A stretch of DNA of 64,000 bases from NCBI GenBank assembly GCA_963514095.1, contig OY741287.1, positions 11,924,944 to 11,988,943 of the forward strand, read 5' to 3'. The notes beneath the pieces were generated by a model. The model made no database searches and had not been told where the DNA came from. It saw nothing but the letters and a program-made list of their open reading frames with translations. Below, in pieces: positions 50,598-62,496 of this stretch. Each line of letters begins with the position of its first letter. Position 1 is the stretch's first letter. The position numbers and the translations under genes are program-made. The DNA comes from Eutrigla gurnardus (lineage: Eukaryota; Chordata; Actinopteri; Perciformes; Triglidae).

Positions 50598-53259
50598 TTA
50601 ATGTTCGAATGTTACTGACATCCTGTGCAAGAATCGTGTGTACAAGTCACGACCATGTGACTGAGAATGTTCGAGAGGATCAACAGTTCTCTGAAGTTCT
50701 TCCAGGGCTTCGTCATCCAATGGGCACACAATTTCAGGAACAACAACTGCACTGTTAGCGTCTTCTTGCAGTATGGCACTCTCCCAGTCGATGCCTGGGT
50801 CTTGAAGTTCCTACAGATCCAAAAAAAAAAACATTGATACAAGTCCAGACTCAGGGCTTTGTTCTAACACAAATGTTACAAAAATGTGTATTTGTTTGCT
50901 CTATTTTTTTTATTAATAAAGAAGTTCACACTACTAGTTATTGAACAGAGAACTGTTGCCAAGTATTTCATACATCTGTCAGTTATGTCTCATCACTCAC
51001 ATTGATTCAGACCTCATAACCATGTCATGAGTAAATACATATTTCAAAAATATGTTTGGCCTGTGTGCTCCACAGTACAATTGCCATTTATGTCTATCAT
51101 TTCATAACAAGACATATCTGCCAGCCAAACCTTTGCAACTCAACGGTTTTGTTTTTTATAAATATATTTTATGTGAACTGTGTGAACATTTTATATTGGT
51201 GTACCTCAAGTCTCTCCCCTTCGTCTAGGTCTTGTATGTGTCCCATACACCACAGCTGTTCAGGAGTGAGACCTCCCTCTGTCCGCAGAGGATGATTATT
51301 CCATCCTCCAGTGAAGGTGTTGAGGTCTACTCGGAGTCGAGGGACAAATATGTAGTGTACACCAAAGAGGTGAATCACATTAGAGATGTCAAGCAGACCA
51401 TCTTCCTCCAGAGAGTGAAGAACATCATGGTATTTGCTTGTGACTGCAACCCAGACGTCACGCCAAAGTCGCTCTATTCTAGAATAAAAATGTAATCGGT
51501 TGACAGATTTATACAACAATTAGTGCTTTCATATAACAACTGAACTGCTAGAACTACTAATAATTATACAGTCAAAAATGTCAAGACTGAAAAAACAACT
51601 AACCTCTGGTTGTGGACACTCTTTCCAGAGATAAAGCTTGCCCTTCCTGTTCCCCTTGTGGCAAACATGAAGTGTGCAATGTCCACATTTTCCACTCCCT
51701 GATCTGCCCTTACCCTAAGATGAAAAGACATTTTAATGACACTTAACAAGCTTTACTTAAACTTTATGGAGATGACATGATCTTGTTGTTAGTATATCAT
51801 ATTAAATTAATAAAATCTGAAAGGTCAAAAACTGCCAGTTTTCCCAAAATGTGTTCCTTTTGTCAGGACAATATACCTTGATGGTAAGCCATGAAGCTGG
51901 GTTGATCTCAAGAAGAATGAGAATGCTGTTGATGCTCTGTTATTTGTTGCAGCATCCAGGTACAAGATCTGCCATAAAACCATATGGAAAATGTTCTGCT
52001 TTTATCTGTTGTGTTGTATTTTAGTCTTATGGCTGGCCTCTGAGCTTTTACTGTTGTATTATACACAATTTTAATCTGAAATACACAACTATGCTCCCTT
52101 AAGATGCTTTGTAATTGAAAGGTATAGCAAGATGTAATTCATTTTTTGATCTTAACAGGAATTCTATACTGACCTCTACTGGCCAATGCAATTATTCTGT
52201 TAATAGCTAAGCTGATAGGGCTCAACCAGCATTAGCTGGAGACAAAATGTACACAATTTGATCGAACCTACATGGATCAAAGAATTTTACATCTTAAGTA
52301 ACTGATTAGGATCTCCTGTTCCCCTGTTTTGACTTTGAGATCTTCATACAATATCCATTTTAAGCTCTAAATTGAAAATCCAAACAATCTACATTAAGCT
52401 GGTAACATTAACAATGAAACAAGAACTCAATTACCTTCCTCGAGTAGCCATCCACTCCACCAAAGATCACAATATTGTACCTGACCAAGAGAGAGAAATA
52501 GTGTCAAATATAAGTATGACTGTTGGCATGATATGCCTCATTCACTATGAAGATAATTTAATAAACAAGCTACTTTATCTACCTTATCAGTTTGTGATTT
52601 GTGTCAATGTGGACCAAGGAGAGTGGGCCTCGCACAGAATAACTTCTTCGCACAACACACCCTAGTTCTGTGATGCGTGAGAAGATCCCTGCAGCATCTA
52701 TACGATGCATGGAGGCCATCATTCTCCACCACTGAACACGGAGGCCCATTGAAACCAAATGGCCTTGAACCATTCGATAACCAGCATTTGGCATCTGACT
52801 TTTAATAACTGAAATGATGTCGTCAAGCTCTTGGTCCGTCGCTGTGCTGTATGATCCTCTTACAGACAAGCCAAATTCTTGCATTCTCCTATAAATTGTT
52901 CTTCTGGAAACACTGAGGCATTTTGCGATGCAGGAAACTGGCAGATGTGTGTCCAGCAAATTCTTCAGTTTTTCTCTCTCTATTACAATTTTGGGGTGAC
53001 CACAATCTGGACCAACTTCTATTTCCTGTTCCACAATGGGCATGGAGCTGGCATTAATTTCCAACTGGACAACATGAAGAAGGTTTTGGAGTGCTTCTGT
53101 GATCTCTGACACACCGCCTATCTGCTCAGAGAATGACTCAAACAGAATAAGGTTATGGCGAGTCAGGAACTCAAAATAATCTAAATTTAGTGGTTGTTGG
53201 TTTGTGGCCGATTGTAGTCTGGTGAGAAGTCTCTCCATCAACTGCTGTCTCAACATTGC
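50598..53259 (-). CDS. HTH plus DDE integrase, multi-exon
   Basis: Minus-strand exons with correct phases: 53,259-52,583; 52,480-52,435; 51,968-51,877; 51,714-51,604; 51,478-51,205; 50,810-50,598 (TAA), 470 codons. The N-terminal part is helical. A helix-turn-helix follows (LPVSCIAKCLSVSRRTIYRR), then a second HTH-like segment (YRMVQGHLVSMGLRVQWWRM). The rve-type core has LVHIDTNHKLIRYNIVIFGG (first Asp), VRADQGVENVD (second Asp) and HNQRIERLWRDVW (Glu, 34 residues later). The acidic tail ends RMSVTFEH. All three catalytic residues are present and no stop interrupts it, so it may be intact. The first exon here begins in phase 0 (GCA-ATG). It could start at that Met or be joined to the 14-codon exon at 54,019-53,978. 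Not a retroviral pol: there is no RT or RNase H nearby. Confidence 0.8.
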
Positions 53260-53977
53260 CTGTGGAAAGACAGAGCTCAGATCAAACATCAAACATCTTA
53301 TCAAGGATTTTCCAGCCGCATCTCATCTACCGTAACCATTTGTTTTGGTTCATCTAAAACAACTGGTTACCTTGATCTCATCTTAGAAAATAACTGAACG
53401 TAATTATTAAGGTGTGTTCACTCAATGCTGTGGCTATATTGACCACTGCATTACAGCTCCATACGACTCTACACATTATGACCAACAAATACTTTTAACA
53501 TAACAAGAGGATTTTGTGTGATGAACAGTGAAACACAGAAGCACCCGCTTTGACCGCAGTAGGCTATTTTACAACACTCTTCAATACCGCGCTATTTAGG
53601 CTTTTCTGGTTAAGTTTTCTGTCTCTGTCGGCCTTGTTGAGCTTGTTGAGTTTGTGGCCATAGTGTTCAGCAGCAAAGACACCAGGTTTCTGGCTGCTGA
53701 CTCAACTGTTCCGTGGCCCTAAATCAATTCAGGATGTAACATTAACAAGTTTTAAGTGGATGAAACTGGCCTTATAATTAGGTTACAGTTTGTAAAGTAG
53801 AGAACCAGCCATACTTGCTTCAATGACGTTAGCCGTAAGGTTAGCTTAAGTTAGCCAAAAGCTAAGTCTCCAGCTACCAAAATTCATTTGATTTCAAACG
53901 GTCAGATAATAGCAGGTTTCGTCAAAGACATTGCAAACAATAACGCAATATCACAAAACTAGAAATTCATAACTCAC

Positions 53978-54019
53978 CTGACGTTGTGGCGTATTATTTT
54001 CACGATGTGATTCTGCCAT
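53978..54019 (-). CDS. Mirror copy of the leader exon facing the integrase gene
   Basis: Identical to the HECT gene's first exon: MAESHRENNTPQRQ with a gtgagt donor, phase 0. Splicing to the acceptor at 53,260 (ccacag) would give ..QRQ-AMLRQQLMERLL in frame. The second HECT exon is only partly duplicated here and runs into TAA, so it is probably skipped. Use of this exon is inferred from phase and position. Confidence 0.45.
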
Positions 54020-54039
54020 TCTGCCGGCTGGGAATCTAA

Positions 54040-54130
54040 AATCCCACTCGTTTGTTTATTATGGAAGCGTTGTGATTGGATACGTAACAGCCAATCAGAA
54101 TTGAGCTTCTCCAAGTCTCTGATTGGTTGC
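54040..54130 (-). promoter_or_regulatory. CCAAT-box promoter region in right inverted repeat
   Basis: Mirror of 46,290-46,399 with the three CCAAT boxes preserved, placed about 0.8 kb upstream of the first certain integrase exon. It differs from the left copy by one or two bases near the ATG-proximal side. Confidence 0.55.
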
Positions 54131-54433
54131 TAGGTGGCACATTTGTAACGCTGTGCCAGGTTGAGCGAGCGTAAAGACAAAGTTGAGCGCGCACAGAGGG
54201 GACAGATTGAGAGCGCGCGTGCAGCGGTCTGCAGCGCAGCTAGCAAGAGTTTGAGAGAGGGCATTAGTAAAACTGAGTGAGAGTAATCTATTTTTGCCTG
54301 CTCAAATGACATTATGTTTTGCTCGCCTATCATTTCTCTTCAAAATATCATTTCTGTGCTCGCAAAATATATTTTTCTGCGCTCAAAATCTCACATTGCT
54401 CCTTCATGAATGTGGCACAAATATAACGCCATA

Positions 54434-55089
54434 CAAAGACAGGTTAAATACATGTGCAGACCCCCACAGACTGTCTTATGTTAATGGTTAGACTTGAAAA
54501 ACTTTACATCAAGGAAATGTGATAAGGAGGTTATGATCTGGGAGTATAATTTTATACATATTTGACATAATACAATAAATTAATATATTAATTATTTGAG
54601 TTCGACATGGAGATTGTAGAGATTTACTTTACTTATTTTTGAGTTATTTTTTTGGACTATTGAAGTGTTTTATATTGAGAGGAGTTTCTCTTATTTTGTC
54701 CACAGTTTATGATGTAACACACTTAAGCATCACAATCTGCAGTCTCCAGCAACAGCAACACTCTCTGCCTGTCTACAACCCCACCTTCTGTCTGACTACC
54801 TGTCTAACTGCCTGTCTACAAGGCAGGCCTTGCCTGTCTGTGTACAGACACTTAAGTATAGTGGGACCCATGTGTTTAACAGATTTCTGGGTGTGAAGTT
54901 ATGTTTGAGATGTACCAAAACCCAGTGTTGGAGCTTATGTATCATGGTTTGCTAATAAATTAGATATTTTTCAATAGGGCTGCAAAATTCCGAGTTTTCA
55001 GAGTTGGAAAATGTATATGGTAATTAACAGGAATTAATGGGAGTAAACTTAGAATTTATAAAATTGAAGGTTGGCCCTTAACAGGGATT
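54434..55089. other. Right-arm sequence without recognised features
   Basis: Mirror of 45,194-45,849. No gene supported. Confidence 0.4.
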
Positions 55090-55302
55090 TTAAATATCCC
55101 ATATTATACGGTTTTTCATCAATTCCACACAACTGTCAGAGGTCCAACAACACTGGAGCCCCGTTGTACCAGTGGGGGGGCTGCAGAGACCATGCAGGAG
55201 TCGCTTGTTTTCCTCATCCTGGGAGTTGGCAGGCTCAGGGAGGACCAGTTTATAGGTGTAGAGACCAGAGAAAACCTGTTTGTCATAATATGGGACCTTT
55301 AA
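55090..55302. mobile_element. TTAA-flanked MITE, right arm
   Basis: Mirror copy of 44,981-45,193 with both TTAA sites intact. Confidence 0.7.
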
Positions 55303-56390
55303 CAAACAGATTTATATTTCATATAAAACATTTATATTTAATATATTTTTTACAAGAAAAGTAAATGACAAAGTTCACAAATATTGCTGTAAATGTGGTA
55401 AAAAGTGACTTTAAAATATTCACAACACTTTTTTAAACGTTAAGAGCTAAATGTGGCAAAATGTAGTCGTTCATTTGTGTGTCACGTGAAAAAACAGACA
55501 GATACATCAAATTATGTATTATATATGTATTTCTTTTCATTTTCACAAGGATTCCAGAGGAGCAGTCGTTGGATGTCAGGCTCCTCCAACGAAGCTCATT
55601 AAATTTGTCCAAAACAAAATCACAGCACTTCAAAACCACAACGTACCACATGAAATAGTCTAGAAATCAAATATAGGCATACAATTTAACATAGAAACAT
55701 GAAATGAGAGATTTGTGGTCAATTGCAATTCAAAAAGAAATATACAAAGTCAAGATTTCAATGTTCTGCTTCAACTGCATCGACCTGCTGCATATGTTTT
55801 TTATGTTTATTAAGATCGTTTGATTAGTTATGACCATATTTCTCATCAAAATCTGTTCAGTACAAAAATGAGCAAACTCCCTGAGACAGATGCTTCATCA
55901 TTATTCTATATACAGACTTTTATTTTGAAATTTGCTTTGATTTACTGATCATTCCATGGCCTTATATTTGTTAGTTTTTGGTATTTTTGTTTCATTTTGC
56001 TTTTTGCTTTCTCTTCTCATCATATAAAACATCGTCATGAATAAAAAGTCACGATAAACAACAACATTCCTTAAACTAAGTCAAATGAGCTCAAAACTTA
56101 TGAAAAACAGCAAAATCAATACAATTGTTATGAAATGAGCAAAATGATTAATTAGAGTAAAATCCTGAAATACAAAATCATATACTTGTTTATGAAGTAC
56201 AACATTAAGTCAACACTTTATGTACAAAATGAAGCAGAATTCTTATGAAATATGAAAATTGGTTCATCACAAAAAAAAGCTGTTCATTGTGATTCTCTTC
56301 AGCTAAATGTGTCCTGCTGCCCAAATCGACTTCACAAAAACAATGAGTCATGTGAACCACAAGGGGGCGCTGACGTGAAGTCATGACATG
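55303..56390. other. AT-rich stretch in right arm
   Basis: Mirror of 43,891-44,980. Nothing recognised. Confidence 0.4.
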
Positions 56391-56633
56391 TGACTAACGG
56401 ATGAAGTTGTCTCTGGGACCTCCAACAGGACTCTGCAGTCCTGGTGCTTGGAGATTTCAACCACGTCTCTATGAAGAAAGCTCTTCCCAGATACAACTGA
56501 TTGGTGAGTCTGATCACAACACTGTATTCCTCCTTCCTAAATAATTAAATAAAACCAAGGACAAAGATGGTGTTTTTAAACCTGATCAACATGATGATAT
56601 CCACATTTTCACTGACGCTGTAATATCCTCTAT
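56391..56633 (+). pseudogene. LINE endonuclease fragment, right arm
   Basis: Mirror of 43,650-43,890; here the LVLGDFN-type motif is on the plus strand (written with a one-base change, ggtgcttggagattt). Confidence 0.5.
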
Positions 56634-57026
56634 AAGGGTTTCCCCCAGTGCTTTAAAGGCCTGGCGGGCCTGGCAGGCTTGTCTCCCCCCCCCACCCCGG
56701 CCAGGCTAAGCATTGCTTGTTTATTTATTTTAAACAGTTTTTTTATGCACCAGAAACGGTGATACCAAAGACGGTACAGAGCTTTTATCCGCATTTGGTG
56801 ATGTGGTTGAAAGCGCAATGGCGACATCTTATGGTCGATACATGAACATATAGGGGGTGAGAGGTCAGGTGTATTTTCTGTCACCTGAACCCCCAAAACC
56901 ACTGCCTGTCTCTACCTGTTTATACGTGAACAACTCTTACGCGACATGTCCCGGGGAAAGGGTCAAAAACGTTGTATCGCCCATCTCTGAGCGACAACTG
57001 TCAATGGAATGTGAATGTGTTACTGT

Positions 57027-58334
57027 CACTGGCAGTTCTACACGGGGGCCTACAGGGGCCAGTGTCCCTGTAAAAATGTCCCTGGCCCCCCCTCCCCCCC
57101 TGAAATGACTGAATAAATTGATCAAGTTTTTATGATTTTATACGGAACCATAAAAACTAATGCGACTCGGCGTTTCCACGCGGATCAATCAGAGCGACGC
57201 ACGCATACAAACAGGCTCCGCTCTACCAAGCCTCCCTGCCTCTACCGTCTTGTCGCAAGAGGGGAAGGTAAGCAAAACAATTTAATCTATTAAAGTGATT
57301 TGTTGCACGTAACCGTTACTGTTGTTCCTCACTCCCATGAGAAAATCAAGATTGTAAATGTCTGGTCTCGTTATGGTTAAATATTTAAGCAAACTCATGA
57401 ATGCAGAAGCAAATATCCAAATGTCAGTGTCCTAGCAAGTATCCACACAATGGTGTAACGTTAACCACGTAACTTAATCAGTCTTGACTGTTGCATTTTG
57501 ATAAATATTAGATTTATTGAGTGAAGTTATCCACAGTATCTGCCTGTGTTCAGTAAGGAGGGATGATTACTTTTGAAATTAGATGTGTGCCTCTACGTTG
57601 TTTTTCTTTTTCTAGTACTCATCATGAAACGAGGAAGGGACATTGCAGCTTTTTTTGCCCCAGTAAAAAAAAAAAGAATTGAAAGAAAAGTGTCAAGGTG
57701 TTGAGAGAGTTGAGGAGCTGGAAGAGGGAGAGCCAGAGGAGTTGGTGGAGGTTAAAGAGAAGGCAGGTGATGAAAGTGAGAAAACTGAAACATAAGGACA
57801 TTCCAGAGGGTGAGTAGGAGGAAAACATACAGGGACAGAGAGAGAGGGACAGCAAGTGGATCCCTGTGGATCAAGTAATGTAACACCATCAGATTTGTGA
57901 TGTGTTCTTGTACATACCATTTGCAAAGCAGTGTCATTACAATTCATAGTACAGTGTGTTTACAGTTGTGATTTCTGCCATAAATATATATATTTTTTGC
58001 ATCATTGATATGAGAGACTCAGTGATCTTGGTGTCCTGAGTATAGAATCCAGAAGGTCCAAGGCCCTGGATCTCAATATATTTGTGGACTGTTTTGCCAG
58101 ACAGCACAACCGACATATCCTGTTGCTGTAGTGCTAGAGTTATTTTTGGCTGGCACTTGTTAAATTCTCATTGTATTAATCGATGCACTCTTTGTAAAAA
58201 ATAAATCAGAATAAGTAAGTATTTAAGTATTTAATGTTTAAATATAATTTGTTTCCATTACTTTATGTGCCCCTCTGATTAAAGCCTGGCCCCACCTTGG
58301 CCCCCCCAGTAAAATTTGTCTAGAACCGCCACTG
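57027..58334. mobile_element. Second nested hAT element, right arm
   Basis: Mirror of 41,945-43,256. The plus-strand first-exon start MKRGRDIAAFFAPVKKKR lies at 57,624, followed by a frameshift and a Glu-rich stretch. Confidence 0.7.
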
Positions 58335-58408
58335 GTTGTGGTGTGTCGCAACAACCGCCAGCGGGCAACGCAAGGATCCTCAACCAGAGTCTTCATTGAC
58401 GCTCCTTG

Positions 58409-59899
58409 CAGGGCCGTAGCCAGTTATGAGGTCACCGAGGTCCGGACCTCGGTAAAAAAAAAAGTGTGCCCCGAACAGCATATTAACACACAGCCACCGG
58501 ACAGCTTTTATTTTGAAACCACAGGAAGTTATCTATCGGCGGAAGTCGCGGGAAAATTACAGAAGAGATGACCACAGACAACACTGCGAGTTGACAGGTG
58601 AGTGACAGCTTTTAAATATTATGCTACAAGCAGAACAAGTTAAACCAATGATCGCCGCGATCCAACAGTGTAAACTTGCAGTATTGATCCACTATTTTCG
58701 GTCTTAGTCGACACAGTAGGCTAAGTAGCCGAACGTATGAGGAGCGTTCGGATGGAGTCCGGCAGACAGCACTCAGACCGGGTGACATTCAAGTAGACGA
58801 GAGAGCGACGGTAAAACTTGGGGGAGGTCGGCAAAATATATTGTCGACGGTCACGGGAACGCTAAACGTCCGACTCCCGAGATAAAACATTTTACCGGCT
58901 GCCCTACGGTATCTCACCGCGAGTTGGTAACCCTCATAGCGTAGCGTGTGTGTGTGTGTGTGTGTAAACAATAAGATAATAAGTGATCATGATGAGAACA
59001 GTCTCTCTCTCATAGGCCATAGGCTTATAATGTAAGGCCTATGTATATAATCAATAAGGTCTAATCAACCTCTTTTGATTACAGAAGAAGAAAAAACAAA
59101 TCAGTGACTGTCTGAAGAGTGAAAAATGTCAAAAAGAAAAACAATTACAACAGAGTACGTTGGATTCATTTGTTCAAAAGAAAAACAGGCCCAGTGAAAA
59201 TGAGGACAGAGAAGGGGAGAATGAGCAGAGGAAACAGGAGGATAGAAAGAAGTGCGGAGCTTCTGCAAAGAGTGGAGAAGAGACAGGACAGAGCAAAGAA
59301 CTATGTGGAAAGACAGGAGAGACGAGAGATAGTGGAGAGAAGAGAGGAGAAGAGATAGGGCAGAGCAAAGAACTATGTGGAAAGACAGGAGAGACGAGAG
59401 AAGAGAGGAGAAGAGATAGGGCAGAGTGGAAAACCAAGTGGAATGGATGAACAGAGAGACTGGAGTGGAGAATCAGGAGGACCAGTTCAGTCAGAACAAC
59501 AGAGGGGACCAGAAACACAGACAGGAGAACAAATAGGACCAGAAACACAGACAGGAGAACAAATAGGACCAGAAACACAGACAGGAGAACAAATAGGACC
59601 AGAAACACAGACAGGAGAACAAATAGGACCGGAAACACAGACAGGAGAACACAGACAACCAGCAGCACAGACAGGAGAGAGAGCTCAGACAGCAAAACAG
59701 AGAGAGGGTGGGAAAATCCAGAGAGGACCAGGACATAGAGAAAACAGTCAGAATCAAACAGTTGCCTTCGATGCTCTGGATCCTGTGAACTACAAAAATA
59801 AAATGTAATTGGTGTGATCATTTTAACTTATGTTTGTGTATTTGATGTCATTTCAGAGGGCCAATGCAGAGAGAGGAGCATGTGGAGGATGACTGACTG

Positions 59900-59931
<32 letters not shown>

Positions 59932-60088
59932 TGCTAGCACAATAAAAACATTTTCTTTTTGCCAACAAGTGTATCAGTGTACTTATTTTTGTAGGTGACA
60001 TTTTGGTATGGTTTGTGCAAAAACTGGTAAAAGGGGTGTCTTTCCAGGGACGGACCTCACTAATTTTGAAATCCTGGCTACGGCCCTG
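58409..60088. mobile_element. Nested hAT element, right arm
   Basis: Mirror of 40,211-41,870, with the same 8-bp duplication gctccttg at 58,401-58,408 and 60,089-60,096. Plus-strand frames: QSTLDSFVQKKNRPSENE from about 59,148, and a frame at 59,377-59,808 with five ETQTGEQIGP decapeptides. Confidence 0.9.
59512..59651. repeat. 30-bp minisatellite, five units (right arm)
   Basis: Tandem units coding GPETQTGEQI on the plus strand; one unit more than the left arm. Confidence 0.85.
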
Positions 60089-60899
60089 GCTCCTTGTACA
60101 ACTTATAGGCAAGATGTGCTAAACGCACATATTGGGTCTCTACATCATCTCACTCACATTGAGATGGCAGCAAGCAAAAGTAAACAAATAATGTAAATAC
60201 AGTACACTGACTAAATTGAAATATTATAAAATAACAAATAGCTTTCACGTTTTTCATGTTCTAGGCTTGTCAGTCACTGAAGCCTTTGAGCCAGTGATTA
60301 ACATGGAGCAAGAGGCAATAATCAGTGGGTTTAAATGCCTTTACTGGCTGCAAAAACATGAAATTGCCCACCATACAAATTATCCAGCCTTGCTTGATCT
60401 TGCCATTACTTGGCTGTGACTCAAAATGAACAGTAGAAGAGGTCACACAGTACAGCATACCTCTTCAGCCTCTGAGTTCCCTGTCTATACCCCTTGGCCA
60501 TGTTTGCACTTTTATATTTATTTAAATTAATTTTACTTTTAAATGTGACCAGCAACTGCTTGTTTTAAGATTCACTAGGATTTAACTTAAGTTTAATTGT
60601 ATTTGTTTTTGTGTGTTTGTTAAAACAGTATTTCAAGATTGTGCCTTTTTATAAGACTCTGCATTTAAGTATTGTTAATAAATAGCTTACAATAACACGT
60701 AATAGTCATAATTTCAAATTTTATAAAAAACACGGTGGGCCGCCGGTGGGCTTCTCTAGCGGCCATACAAGTTTTCTGGGGGAAACCCTGCTCTATTATT
60801 CTCTGAGTCTGTGTGTGTCCCACCAAACCTGTTACCCTAGCAACAACAAGCCTCAGTTCAACAAGGAAGTAAGGCGCCTATGCAGTGAGACAAATGCAT

Positions 60900-61345
60900 G
60901 TTATCATGTTCCTGTAAAATTATGAATGAACATTTGAGGAGGATTCAAAACAAAGTGACAAAGGTGCACTACCTCAGCAGTCAAATTCAAAATGAAATCA
61001 TAGCACTAATTGGAGACAAAATCATTGACGAGTCAGAAAGGTGAAAAAAACAAAGTACTTTTCCGTCATTATGGACTTTACTGCCGATATAAGCCAGATA
61101 GACATCTGTTGGTGCATCTATCGCTGAACATTTTGTATGATTTGTCAATGTTGAAGACACCACTGGAAAAGGTCTGTGTGACACACTTCTGGAGAAGTTG
61201 GAATAGCTCAATTTGAACATTGGAGACTGTCGTGGACAATCCTACGATACCATGATAGGACATAGACAAGGGGTTCAAGCAAGAATATTGCAACTAAATG
61301 AGAAGGCACCGTGTGTCCCATGCAGCAGTCACAGTCTTAGGGCAC
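60900..61345 (+). pseudogene. hAT transposase middle fragment, right arm
   Basis: Plus strand reads broken KVLFRHYGLYCRY-type sequence in the expected position of KYFSVIMD. It continues with IGDCRGQSYDTM and GVQARILQLNEKAPCVPCSS. The CRGQSYD block missing from the left arm is present here. Confidence 0.65.
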
Positions 61346-62496
61346 TAGTTTCGTGGCGCTGCGCAAGTTGCGCAGGGTGGCGGAGCCGGCGTTATGCAAG
61401 TTTCGACCCGCGCAGCCCTGCGCACGGTCGGTTTGGCAGTTTGGTGGATCGCCTGCGCCAAGATGGGTGTAGCGGCGCAGCAGGGGGAGGCGTCACCGAT
61501 TCAGCTTGGTGCAGTGGAAGTTTCTTGGCAAAAAGCCTCGCCGAGACTGCACCGAAAGCCCGCCGGCGTAAGGCGAATTACAGCTGGCGGAGTGGCAGTT
61601 TGGCTGACCGGCGCACAGTGCGCACACGTCACCAAGACCTCACAGGCAGGTTTCCACAGTTCCAGGCACATTAAAATGCAATAGATAATCATGACAAACA
61701 CTATTTAATGCAACTAATTGAATCAACACGTGAATTTATATCTATATAGATTTTCTTGTCACATCTGACGTTGGATCAAAGACGGATGGCACACGTAAGG
61801 GAAACCCAGCCAGACTGAATTAACGCAGCTGCAACTTGGACGTCTCGGACCAAAACATCTTCCTCTCTCGCTCCTGTTTTTCATATCTATCCACTGCTAA
61901 TAAAATGCGTCTATGCCTGAAAAAATCGTTCAGCTCGTGCCTGGTCTCGCGCCTCGGCAGCCTGTTGTCCGTGTCCGTGGAGAAACGCGCAACTTTGCCG
62001 CGAGCTGGAACCGGAGTTGGGGCTGCAGCTGGTCTGAGCAGCCTGCGAGGTCCCGGTGTCCCGCCGTTCTGGTGTTGGACGGGGAATCCGGTGCAGCTGT
62101 GGAGCGCAGATGATGAAGACAGTGATGATGATGATGATGAATGGCCCGAATTATGTCGACTGCTGTGCACCCTGACCCTGTTTTGTGAAAGACATGCCTA
62201 AAATGCGCCTACAATTTCTATAGTGATATAATATCGGCATTATAATTATGACTATACGCATGCACAGTGCGTGATGAGCGTGGTGGGAGCGGCGGCGCTG
62301 CTTCCGTCATCGTCTCCTCCTCGTCTCCCACTCACGCCTTCTTCTCCTCCCTCTTTCCCACTTGCGCGGGTGGGAGTGACGGGAGGTGTGCCTGCGCTAG
62401 CCTGCGCGGTGCATGAAACTTGCAAAGTCCAGGCGGACACACCCTGTCGGCGTGGCGCAGGTGCGCTGTGCGCCGACTGCGCCTGGTCTACGAACC
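61346..62496. mobile_element. GC-rich hAT-like insertion, right arm
   Basis: Mirror of 37,830-38,999. Flanked by tagggcac (61,338-61,345) and tagggccc (62,497-62,504). gcgca-rich subterminal regions lie on both sides. It lacks the 22-bp left-only segment. Confidence 0.65.

Larger units (their letters stand above)
45986..54433. mobile_element. Candidate HECT-integrase DNA transposon
   Basis: 8.45-kb unit bounded by 821-bp inverted repeats (45,986-46,806 and 53,613-54,433) starting TATGGCGTTATATTTGTGCC. It encloses two convergent spliced genes, a HECT E3 ligase-like gene (+) and a DDE integrase gene (-). Edges may include a TA target duplication (TA-TGGCG..CGCCA-TA), but because the flanks are also inverted copies of each other the true target duplication cannot be read. 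The assignment as a transposon is inferred from the integrase, inverted repeats and compact tail-to-tail layout. Confidence 0.6.
56634..60790. mobile_element. Outer hAT-like element, right arm
   Basis: Mirror of 39,496-43,649, with ends aagggtttcccccag and ctgggggaaaccctg. Contains the two nested elements and, at 60,303-60,417, the transposase fragment MEQEAIISGFKCLYWLQKHE on the plus strand. Confidence 0.65.

Noticed and set aside
50598..53259. Retroviral or LTR-element integrase
   Set aside because: No RT, RNase H, protease or LTRs are adjacent, the gene has six or more introns, and it has HTH domains in front of the DDE core.
53260..53612. Extra upstream coding of the integrase from the in-frame Met at 53,304
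   Set aside because: The frame above 53,259 crosses a clear ccacag acceptor and has no similarity to the rest; it is more likely intron.
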